Source: Pycnococcus provasolii (taxonomy: Eukaryota; Chlorophyta; Pseudoscourfieldiophyceae; Pseudoscourfieldiales). Taken from it: DNA of 64,000 bases. The notes under the pieces are model-generated. The model was not told the DNA's origin. It worked only from the letters and a program-made list of their open reading frames with translations, and made no database searches. Each line of letters opens with the position of its first letter. The first letter of the stretch is position 1. Shown in pieces: positions 18,422 through 26,247 of the stretch. The position numbers and the translations under genes are program-made. The stretch is from contig CP150576.1 in the NCBI GenBank assembly GCA_049487715.1, positions 1 through 64,000 on the forward strand. Direction: 5' to 3'.

Positions 18422-18490
18422 GGAATGGGCTGATTGGTGAATGTGAATGGTGTGAATTCCATTACTGAATGAGCAACTAATCTGAGCTCA
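18422..18490 (-). repeat. Stop-adjacent dispersed repeat, copy C
   Basis: On the minus strand the TGA stop of the GCP2-like gene opens TGAGCTC, followed by GCTCATTCAGTAATGG and then CACACCATTCACATTCACC. It shares CTCATTCAGTAATG and CACACCATTCAC with the copies at 38049 and 59778, but has a shorter middle section. Confidence 0.7.
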
Positions 18491-21397
18491 CAAGAGAACC
18501 TCTGGATCTGCAGCTAGACGATGCACGAGATGTGACAGATTCGTCTCCAGCAGCGTCGACGACTTCAGCGCGCCCACGAGACTTTGGAGCTGCTCTTGGA
18601 ACGTCTTTGCGAGTTCCTCATTCGCGGTGTAGAAGAGCGCATCCTGTGCAACAGCCTCGATGTGCGAGTGGTCAAGCTGTTCTTCGCCCGCACCGTCAGG
18701 GCCTGGCGCAAGGCGCCTTAGCGTTCCGGCACAAAAGCGCAGACATGTAGCTTTCGCCGCCTCGAGGCGACGCAGAATCCCAGGTTTGAACAGCAGGCAC
18801 TCCTTCATGCATGTGTCAAGGAAAGCCTCGTGCTTCTCAATGAGCGCGTCGAGCGTGCGCGACTCCGCAAAGTCCTTCTCGAAGCGCACCCAATTAGGCT
18901 CGAACACCTCGAATGTCAGGTAGTAGATGTAGTTCTGTATGAAGAACAGCATCTTCGCGCAGAGGCTGCAATTCACGCCAAGGCTGCCTCCCTGGATCGA
19001 GCGCGTGCGCTGCTGCAGCCGCCATGTCGCACACAGGCGCCTCTCGAGGAACTTGCATGTGAAAAGGTGGCGGAAGAGCAGCTGGTACTTTGTCAGTGCC
19101 CGGCGGCTCAGCAACACGCTGTGAGGCCAGCCAGCGTCGTACGAGAGCGTGAAGAGCTCAAGACCGGTGCTGGTGGCAAACTCGTCCGTGTCGCTCGCCG
19201 TAGCCGCGCCATCTGAAGTTCGGTCTCCACTCGTGTCGTAGATTCGAAGCAGCGTCGTGACAATCCCGTGGCGTTCCAGGTCACACGAGACGTTGTCCAA
19301 GAGAACATCCGAGGCGCAGCTGCTGCTCTTAATGCTCATCTCGAGGAGGCTTTGCACGCGGCTCAGAACCACCTTGGAGGCTGGCTGGCTCAGCTCCTCG
19401 GTCGCCTGATCGAGGAAGTGCACAAGAAAGTCTCCCTGCGCGAGCAGGAACGTGGAACGGATAGCACGCAGGTGGTTGAGAAGCGGCCCGCCTCCAGCTG
19501 CACCCGTCTTCACCGCACTCAGCAGCGCCTCGGCGGCGCGAGAGAAGGAGGCTGAGACGAGCGCTCGGCATCGCCGCTCCTCGGCGTCGGCAGGTGCACC
19601 GTCGGACGCCGAAGACGATGGCATGGTGCCCGCGGAGGGCATGTCGATGGCGCCAACGGCACGCCGAGCCTCAACGATCGAGCCGCCGTTGCGGCGGTCA
19701 AAGCCTGCGTCCGCCCCTAGGCCGAGCGCCCCGCCTCCCGAGACGGCGTTGGCGGCATGCGACGGAGCGTCGCAGAACCTTCGCCACGGCTCGCCGCCGC
19801 ATTCACGAAGCGCGTCGACGTAGCGGCCAGCCGTCAGCACGGCAGGTGCGACGTCGCGCAGGAAACGTGGAACCGCGCTTGGTTTGAGACGCCATCGACC
19901 GCTCCAGTACGCAGAGAGCGCGTCGCTGGCAAGGCTTTCCTTCTTTTGCGTGGGATCGCCGAGGACGAAGAACTCGCCAAATGGGTCGTCGACGACGCCC
20001 TCCTCGAGCCAGCGAGCGAGCATTCGCCGGTAGGGCTTCAGGCACGCGGCATGCAGTCGGCGAAACACGCCTGACAGCGCGGCGTTTCCCGAAGCGCGAG
20101 CCTCCTTGTCCTTCAGCACGTCGAGCAGCGCCGCGCCGCGCAGGCCAGCACGGCCGCCGCCTGTGGCTGCCGACTGCGGCCGTCGCGTGGCATCCATGAC
20201 AACGGCATGCAGCGCGGCGAAGACCTCCGACGCTGGCGCGAGGTGAAACCACGCCTTGTGCAGCGTCAGTGCGCCGCACCTCATCTGGTGCTCGAGCTGT
20301 GCAACGAGCACGTCGAGCTCGTCGAGGATCAGGCGCAGCGCCGCGGACAGCGCGTGGCAAACGCGCCCCATCGACGTCTCCTGCCTCGACTCGGCGTACT
20401 TGAGCACGGATGCGCGGTGCTGGCAGAGCGGCAGGAAGCGTTCCGCCACAGCGCGCACGAGCGGGTCGACGCCGTCGTCGAGCTCGAATCCCACGGGCGC
20501 GCCGCTTCCGTCAGAAGGCGGCACGACCGCCTGCACGAACTTTCCTCCCGCGCCCTGCAGGCAGTACAGCAGGTCGTCGAGGAGCAGAAGCTCCTGCACG
20601 CCAGCCTCGAAAGCCGCGAGCTTTTTTCCCGAGACCTCCTGCGACAGGTTTCCGCGCGCGGCGCCCGCCGGTCGTGCAGCCTGCCACAGGTGCTCGCCGG
20701 TTAGAAACGGCCGTGCCGCACCTGCGTCTCGTATGGGCGTTTCGGACGACGCGTGCAGCTCGCCCGTGCGAAAGGGCGTCGTGGCGGACGCCGGCTCGAG
20801 CGGTGCCGCGTCCGAGTCGCGCGTCGCGAAACGCGACGACGTCGACGTTCGCTTGGACGTGTTGGAGGCGGCGGGCGTGTTCAGCTGCTCCGTGAGATTT
20901 GCCAAGCTTCGTCGTTCTTGCGTCGTTGGCGTGAAGCCGCCCGTGCCAGCCGCGTACCGGCTTTGCGTCGCCACGGGCGTCGTTGACTCCAACATGTCAG
21001 GCGAGTGCGTTGCCGCCGCCGCCGCCGCCGCCGTCGTGCTCGGTCCTCCCGCCGGTTCGCACAGCAGAGCGTGAGCGTCCTGGTCTTGCGCGATGCGCGC
21101 GAGCACCATGAGAAATCGGTCGAGTCCCGGCGCACCTTCCGCCTTGAGCGACTCGTACAGCGCCTCAAACTTGTCGGCGTTTTCGCCCGACGTTTGCTTC
21201 AGCGTGCGCAGAGTGGTGGAGAGGGAGACGCGCGTGACTTCGTAGGGCGCGATCATGTTCGAGAGCATCGCCACGGACGCCTTGAGCACTCCTCGCGACT
21301 GCTGCGCCGCCGACGCGCCGAGTATGCTTTGCGAGAGCGAGTCGACGATATCGGGCAGCCGCTCCTTAGCGCGTTCTTTGTCCGCGTCCGTCGCCAT
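18488..21397 (-). CDS. TUBGCP2: Gamma-tubulin complex component 2 (GCP2)-like
   Basis: I take the start at the internal Met whose product begins MATDADKERAKERLPD; the frame is open 81 codons further upstream, but that part is low complexity. The 969-aa product has both GCP/Spc97-Spc98 modules. The N-terminal GRIP1 half includes VCHALSAALRLILDELDVL then TLHKAWFHLAPA and AGRYVDALRECG. The C-terminal GRIP2 half includes YDAGWPHSVLLSRRALTKYQ, IQNYIYYLTFEVFEPNW and FLDTCMKECLL. The FEVFEPNW and LDTCMKECLL segments are closer to GCP2 than to GCP3 (which has FEVLE..W and LDTII). GCP2 and GCP3 form the gamma-tubulin small complex that nucleates microtubules at basal bodies and spindle poles. The gene is convergent with the CCCH gene. 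Confidence 0.87.
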   Translation of the reverse strand: MATDADKERAKERLPDIVDSLSQSILGASAAQQSRGVLKASVAMLSNMIAPYEVTRVSLSTTLRTLKQTSGENADKFEALYESLKAEGAPGLDRFLMVLARIAQDQDAHALLCEPAGGPSTTAAAAAAATHSPDMLESTTPVATQSRYAAGTGGFTPTTQERRSLANLTEQLNTPAASNTSKRTSTSSRFATRDSDAAPLEPASATTPFRTGELHASSETPIRDAGAARPFLTGEHLWQAARPAGAARGNLSQEVSGKKLAAFEAGVQELLLLDDLLYCLQGAGGKFVQAVVPPSDGSGAPVGFELDDGVDPLVRAVAERFLPLCQHRASVLKYAESRQETSMGRVCHALSAALRLILDELDVLVAQLEHQMRCGALTLHKAWFHLAPASEVFAALHAVVMDATRRPQSAATGGGRAGLRGAALLDVLKDKEARASGNAALSGVFRRLHAACLKPYRRMLARWLEEGVVDDPFGEFFVLGDPTQKKESLASDALSAYWSGRWRLKPSAVPRFLRDVAPAVLTAGRYVDALRECGGEPWRRFCDAPSHAANAVSGGGALGLGADAGFDRRNGGSIVEARRAVGAIDMPSAGTMPSSSASDGAPADAEERRCRALVSASFSRAAEALLSAVKTGAAGGGPLLNHLRAIRSTFLLAQGDFLVHFLDQATEELSQPASKVVLSRVQSLLEMSIKSSSCASDVLLDNVSCDLERHGIVTTLLRIYDTSGDRTSDGAATASDTDEFATSTGLELFTLSYDAGWPHSVLLSRRALTKYQLLFRHLFTCKFLERRLCATWRLQQRTRSIQGGSLGVNCSLCAKMLFFIQNYIYYLTFEVFEPNWVRFEKDFAESRTLDALIEKHEAFLDTCMKECLLFKPGILRRLEAAKATCLRFCAGTLRRLAPGPDGAGEEQLDHSHIEAVAQDALFYTANEELAKTFQEQLQSLVGALKSSTLLETNLSHLVHRLAADPEVLL

Positions 21398-21660
21398 GGC
21401 GGTTAACCGTCTGCGCAGAGTGCACTGGGCGGACGGAGGGCGGAAGAAAGGGGAAAATGGGGGAAACGAACCGAGTTGAAGAAGGAGGGGGAAAGGGAAG
21501 GGCCAAAGGGGCGAAGAAAGAAACGCGGGAAACTCAATCAAGGGCGAGACCCGACCAGAGGCGGATCCCCACCTGACCTGGAGTTCAAACGGGGGGGCGG
21601 GGGGGGGGGCAACTCCTGGCCAGTCACCACTCGCTGCCATTTTATCCCAACCTGTCCTTC

Positions 21661-22434
21661 ATGGCGACGACTTGCCCGCACGCACGCGCACGCACGCCGC
21701 ACGCACGCACGCCGCACGCAAGCACGCAGCGATGCAGGGACGCGGCCAGAGTATCGTGCTCGCGACATGCAACCAGGGCGGGTTCAGATGAGCGCACGAC
21801 GACGAGCAGGAGATCAGCCGCACTCGCACTTCTCGCGATCGTCAACGGAGTGAACAGCGCCAAACCAGCCTCGGCGCTTGAGGAACAAACTGACGACGTC
21901 GACGAACAAGTCGCGGCGAACGCGGCGCTTGAAACTGTTATGGTGGCACGCGTTGAACTAAGGTCGGTGCAGGCAACCTTGGAGCGAGCAGTCGCGCAAA
22001 ATACAAACGTAGACTGGAAGGCACTCAAAGCAAGCATCAAAAACAGTTCCATGGGAAGCTACCCGAAAATCACGCTGCCTCTCGACCGCGTCATCGGGCC
22101 GCTTCCACTCGAAGCGTGGGAACAGAGGACGTGGGGCACCATGCCAGATAATCTCGACGAAGGGACAAGCACACCTCTGCCGCAGCTCGACCGACCGAAC
22201 GCCGTGGCGTGTGCAATTTTTTCGTGCATCGACGACCCTCGACAGCTCGCCTCAACAATCTCGAACGCCAGCCTAAAAATGCTTGTCGACGGCGTTGAGA
22301 TGGGAGCGCGCGGAGACCAACGCGTCACCGCAGCGGGCTTGCTGAACAACGTTGAGGACGTCGCGTCGAAGATGGACTTGTACATCGGATTCGCAAAAAA
22401 CAAGCTGCGTGGCAGCACTTCTGTTACAGAGTAG
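21661..22434 (+). CDS. Predicted thylakoid-lumen protein with Tat-type bipartite transit peptide
   Basis: The 257-aa product starts with about 45 residues rich in Ala, Arg, His and Thr without acidic residues (stromal targeting type). A twin-Arg at 50-51 (TTTSRRSAALALLAIV), a short hydrophobic core and an AxA site, PASALEE (cleavage after about residue 72), follow. This is the classic layout for Tat-dependent import into the thylakoid lumen. The mature part of about 185 aa is helical, without recognised domain; SYPKITLPLDRVIGPLPLEAWEQ is a distinctive stretch. A photosystem-associated lumenal role is plausible, but no family could be named. It is good evidence for a photosynthetic plastid. 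Confidence 0.72.
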   Translation: MATTCPHARARTPHARTPHASTQRCRDAARVSCSRHATRAGSDERTTTSRRSAALALLAIVNGVNSAKPASALEEQTDDVDEQVAANAALETVMVARVELRSVQATLERAVAQNTNVDWKALKASIKNSSMGSYPKITLPLDRVIGPLPLEAWEQRTWGTMPDNLDEGTSTPLPQLDRPNAVACAIFSCIDDPRQLASTISNASLKMLVDGVEMGARGDQRVTAAGLLNNVEDVASKMDLYIGFAKNKLRGSTSVTE

Positions 22435-22453
22435 TTATTGTAATTTCTTTCAC

Positions 22454-22651
22454 CTACCTCTTGCACCTCCCACTGCCGCACGAACTGTCCGGTTTGGCAC
22501 ACACGGGCTTGGACGTCGTCGACGGAGAGGCTGCGCTTCCGAAGAGCGGTGCGCCGAAAGGCTTCAGGCCGGAAGACTTCCCTCTTTTCCCACACGAGCA
22601 CGACTTCCCCGAGCACGTCTTGCAGGTCGACACAGCCAGCGCACCGAACAT
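22454..22651 (-). CDS. Small Cys-rich protein (metallothionein-like?)
   Basis: This is a 65-codon frame with strong G/C third positions, unlike the other frames here. The product starts MFGALAVSTCKTCSGKSCSC and ends CAKPDSSCGSGRCKR, with seven cysteines in CxxC, CxC and spaced patterns, many Lys and Ser, and no hydrophobic core. This composition suggests metal binding, but no metallothionein family is matched with certainty. It ends only 19 bp from the stop of the convergent lumen-protein gene, and its start faces the sialyltransferase-like gene across 310 bp, which is a reasonable divergent promoter. The frame is open further upstream (to 22831), but that extension looks like untranslated sequence. 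Confidence 0.5.
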   Translation of the reverse strand: MFGALAVSTCKTCSGKSCSCGKRGKSSGLKPFGAPLFGSAASPSTTSKPVCAKPDSSCGSGRCKR

Positions 22652-22961
22652 GTACGCGTGTGGATTGCGTGACCTGAGTGAGAAATGATGGTGGGAACCT
22701 TCTTGGGCGAGCACGAGCACGACGGGCAACAAGGCAACAAGGAAGGGTTGGCCAACACGTGGCGGCCCTTCCCTTCCCCCCTGGCTGCGTGGATGTCCGT
22801 GAGGAAAATAGGCCCGATGGTGTGATGTCACGTTCCAAACCGGCGCATCCTTCCCCAGGGATCCCCCCGACCCTCCCTTCCCTCCCTCCCGGTGTCCGAG
22901 GGGACGCGGCGCCTCGTCTCTCGTCTCGCCTCGTCAAGCACACACACACACAGACATAGAC

Positions 22962-25712
22962 ATGCCAGCAACCGCAGGTGGGGGCATGGCGCCGTCGACG
23001 CGGCGATCGCTCCTCGTCCTCGTCGCCATGTGCACCTTGACCGTCCTGACGCGATGGCACCACGACGCAAGCACGGCGAACACGGCGGACCACCCCACTT
23101 CAGCCGCGACGCTCAAGCAACGCATACTCGAGCGCGCGCAGAGACTAGGCAAGCTCTCCGAATCCATGGCCAGCGAAGTCGGCGACTACGCAAAGAGAAT
23201 ACGCAAAGGACAAGGTGCGGCGGACATACAGATCGCCAAAAAAGCAGCCGCGGAGAGCATGCCGGATGACTTCACCCCGCCGCCGCACGAACGTATCAGT
23301 CGCACGTCGGACGAAGGACTGCTATACCCGGAGCATAACCAGCGCAGCGACAAGGAGACTGCCAGCCAGATCCGTGACCACCTCGCGCAGAGGGGCGTGC
23401 ACGTGGATCGCGGCAGCTTGCTCAAGCTCATCCAGCCAAGTAAGCGCGATTACCGAGACTTTCTGCGACACGAACGGGAACGGCCGCGCAGGCCACCGCC
23501 TCCTGCGCCGCTTAACTTTGTGCTGGACGGCGAAGGCAAAGGTCGGCGACGTGGTGCCAACAAGGGATACGGTCATGGTGCGCATGCACGCGAGCACGTG
23601 CTGGTAGACCGTGAGGCGGAGGCTGCCGCCTTCGACACGGCGGGAGATGACCTCGAGGGTCTGGCTATCGCCGACTCGTTCAACGACGGCGGCGAGCACG
23701 AACGCATGTCGCAAGGGAACGAACCTGTCGAGGAGTCACCGCCGTTAGATGGCGATTCGCCGGTGGGAAAGGAAGGAGATTTGGAGAGCGATGACACCGA
23801 CGAATCGGATGGCGAGGATGGCGACGGGCGGCAGCAGCAGCAGCAGCAGGAGGAGGGCGACGAGAATGACGACAAGGAGGAGGGTGACAACGACGACGAC
23901 GACGAGGACGAGGATGCCACACCCAAGGCGAAGGTTGCTGCTGATGCCCAGCAGTTTCCCCAAAAGGATGGAAACGGCATCTTGGCAGCATTTGCGAATG
24001 CCATTAACCCGCGCGTGACCGTGAATAGTCCTAAGCCAGCCGTCCAGCAAGCACGGCAGTCGCGTCTGCCAAATGCGGCTGCGCCGTTTCGCCGAAGTAG
24101 AGAGGGCGAACTCACGGCGAAGTGTTTCGGTGCACCGTCCATCTGGGATCCGCTCACTCAGTTCGCCAGGCCACCACCACCTGTTGAGCACGACCCGGTG
24201 TGGGAGGCTATGCACCCAACTCGTCTGCGACCACCGCCGCCACCACCGCCAGAATTCCGCAAGCAACTTCCTGGGCTTAAGACGCAGGCCACGCATATAC
24301 TCGGCAAGCGGTACAACAAGCTCGCGGACGTGCAGGACGCGCTCAGAGAGGGACAAGATCGCACGCACATGGAGGCGAACTTCGCCAACCTGAAGAATGG
24401 CAAGGGTGCCGCGGACCTGCTCCACGACGTGAAGTGGATCGAAAGACATGGGCAGCCAAAGAACATTATGCCTCGTCCGCGAGGAGTTCGTGTGCTGCGC
24501 CGCCGCCATCTGATGCGTGCAGGCGGATCGTTCCACACGGCAAGTCGAGGCGGGCGCCACGGAGTTTCGTGCGATCCCGACGCGCCAGCCAAGGCGAGGC
24601 AGGCATGCGCAGAAAACCGAGCGCTGGAGCGCTGCGCGGAGGAGGAGGAGATTGGGAACGCTCTCCATCGAGAGGCTGTAGGTGGCAATGGAGACGGCGA
24701 TAGCGACGATAACGTCGACACAAAGCCGTTGACGGACGACGAACGTGCGCTTGCATCGTGCCTTAAGGACATCAGCTCGTGTGAGGCATCGAAGCAGCAA
24801 CTGCGCCGCGCCGCTCGCAAACTCGAGGGCTTGCGTCGCTTCATCGGCAACATCAGGCCACAGTGCTTCGTGCAGCACCGCGGCGGCGGCGCTATGCGCG
24901 GATGTGCGCCGCTCCTTTCGAACAACGAGACGGCGCTTTACATGGGTGGGTGCGGCGAGCACGGCGGTGGCCCGTCGAAGGGATGCGACACAAAAATTGC
25001 CGCGCAGGGGCACGCGGGTGCAGCTGCGCGTAGATCGGCGCTGCCACTCACGGACGAGCTGCGCACGAGGCGGCTTGGTCGGTGTGCCGTCGTGGGAAAC
25101 TCGATGAATCTGTTTCGATCGGCAAACGGCGAGGCGATCGACGCGCACGACGCCGTGATTCGATTCAACAACGAAGGTGATCGCATGGCATTTTCACTCG
25201 GCGTGCCTGTGTCGAAGCTTGGCAAGCATATTGGCAAGCGCACGACCCTGCGTTTGCTGAATCGCAAGTACACGAACCAGCTCCTCGACGAGGAGGTGAA
25301 GAAGGGCGAGATGGATGTTGAGCGCGACGGCATGAACATCTTCTGGCATCTTTACGCCGCCCCGTACCTGGCGCACATTCAGAAAATGCACCCCACAGCG
25401 CCCATGCGTCTCATGGCGACGGATCTCGTCAACTGGCAGCTCGCGGCGTACAGCGCGCTTCGCGTGGACCTGCTCCGCCTAGGCCTGGGCCCGTTCCCTT
25501 GCTACCGTTCTCTGAGTTCTGGTATGCACGGCCTGCTCCTAAGCTTTTTGGTGTGCGAGTCCGTGGACGTGTTTGGCTTTTCGGTGGACATGCACAAGTT
25601 CAAGTCAGACTTCAACCACGGTCGTCCGAGCGAGAGTCACAGCTGGGAACTTGAGACTATGCTCCTGAGGTTGTTTTACGTGAGCGGGCTTGTGAACGTG
25701 TGCAACCGGTGA
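22962..25712 (+). CDS. GT29 sialyltransferase-like type II membrane protein with very long stem
   Basis: The 916-aa protein has a short cytoplasmic end and signal anchor (RRSLLVLVAMCTLTVLTRW, about residues 14-32), which is a Golgi type II topology. A stem of more than 600 residues follows, including a Glu/Asp-rich run around 285-325 and Pro-rich parts. The catalytic domain is at the C-terminus: sialylmotif L from CAVVGNSMNLFRSANGEAID near residue 708, sialylmotif S, SSGMHGLLLSFLVCESVDVF, near 852, and motif VS HSWELE near 893. GT29 enzymes transfer sialic acid from CMP-sialic acid; algal members may use CMP-Kdo or a related sugar. Typical members are 300-450 aa, so the stem is exceptional. 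Cysteines expected for the L-S disulphide are present. Confidence 0.85.
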   Translation: MPATAGGGMAPSTRRSLLVLVAMCTLTVLTRWHHDASTANTADHPTSAATLKQRILERAQRLGKLSESMASEVGDYAKRIRKGQGAADIQIAKKAAAESMPDDFTPPPHERISRTSDEGLLYPEHNQRSDKETASQIRDHLAQRGVHVDRGSLLKLIQPSKRDYRDFLRHERERPRRPPPPAPLNFVLDGEGKGRRRGANKGYGHGAHAREHVLVDREAEAAAFDTAGDDLEGLAIADSFNDGGEHERMSQGNEPVEESPPLDGDSPVGKEGDLESDDTDESDGEDGDGRQQQQQQEEGDENDDKEEGDNDDDDEDEDATPKAKVAADAQQFPQKDGNGILAAFANAINPRVTVNSPKPAVQQARQSRLPNAAAPFRRSREGELTAKCFGAPSIWDPLTQFARPPPPVEHDPVWEAMHPTRLRPPPPPPPEFRKQLPGLKTQATHILGKRYNKLADVQDALREGQDRTHMEANFANLKNGKGAADLLHDVKWIERHGQPKNIMPRPRGVRVLRRRHLMRAGGSFHTASRGGRHGVSCDPDAPAKARQACAENRALERCAEEEEIGNALHREAVGGNGDGDSDDNVDTKPLTDDERALASCLKDISSCEASKQQLRRAARKLEGLRRFIGNIRPQCFVQHRGGGAMRGCAPLLSNNETALYMGGCGEHGGGPSKGCDTKIAAQGHAGAAARRSALPLTDELRTRRLGRCAVVGNSMNLFRSANGEAIDAHDAVIRFNNEGDRMAFSLGVPVSKLGKHIGKRTTLRLLNRKYTNQLLDEEVKKGEMDVERDGMNIFWHLYAAPYLAHIQKMHPTAPMRLMATDLVNWQLAAYSALRVDLLRLGLGPFPCYRSLSSGMHGLLLSFLVCESVDVFGFSVDMHKFKSDFNHGRPSESHSWELETMLLRLFYVSGLVNVCNR

Positions 25713-25945
25713 GGCTGGATTGGTTCGACGAACACGCAGCGCAAGCAGCCTGGCCTCGCGAAGCTTGCCAAGCTCGACTGGCCGACGTTCACCACCTACC
25801 TCCTCACAGCCCCTCCTCACCTCCTGTAAGAGCGCATACAGTAACTATTGTTGTTTTGCGTGACAGATTTGCACGGGGTGCTTTGTTTTGTTTTGAGGGG
25901 TCCCGGGATTCCTATTCCAATTCCTCCGGGGTTCTGAACTCTGGG

Positions 25946-26247
25946 TATTATGTTTGTGGTTTCACGTAGTTACACTTGAGTGTATTCGCGGCGCCACTAC
26001 CCTCTCTTGAGAAGTTAAGTCCTTCTTCCCGAGTGTCTCGCCCACCTCTCTCTGTCGTGTCGGCTCGTGGATACCTCTTCCCTCGCGCTCCGGTATCGCG
26101 TTGCCACCCGGGGGCGTCAACGCGATTCCAGGCTGGGGGGCTCAACAACTCTCGCCGCTATATGGCTTCTCAATGATAAACCCCGAACTCCCAATCTGAC
26201 GCATAGCTCTCTCGTCGAATACTTGCCTCCTGCGAGCTATCTCAACA
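25946..26247 (-). repeat. Copia 3' LTR (302 bp)
   Basis: It matches 31579-31880 at a constant offset of 5633 bp with no difference that I can find. The outer edge abuts CTGGG (TSD); the inner edge abuts the polypurine tract at 26248-26256. Confidence 0.93.

Noticed and set aside
18488-21640. Longer start for the GCP2-like gene at 21640
   Set aside because: The extra 81 codons are Pro/Phe-rich low complexity from a G-rich promoter tract and overlap the space of the divergent lumen-protein gene.
22059-23093. 344-codon minus-strand frame across the lumen-protein and Cys-rich genes
   Set aside because: It overlaps three better supported genes, has no domain and poor codon bias outside their shadows.
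23745-25148. 467-codon minus-strand frame opposite the sialyltransferase-like gene
   Set aside because: A shadow frame; the plus strand carries complete sialylmotifs and the expected codon bias.
25948-26148. Identical short frames in both LTRs as a gene
   Set aside because: They lie wholly within the 302-bp LTRs and only reflect LTR identity.
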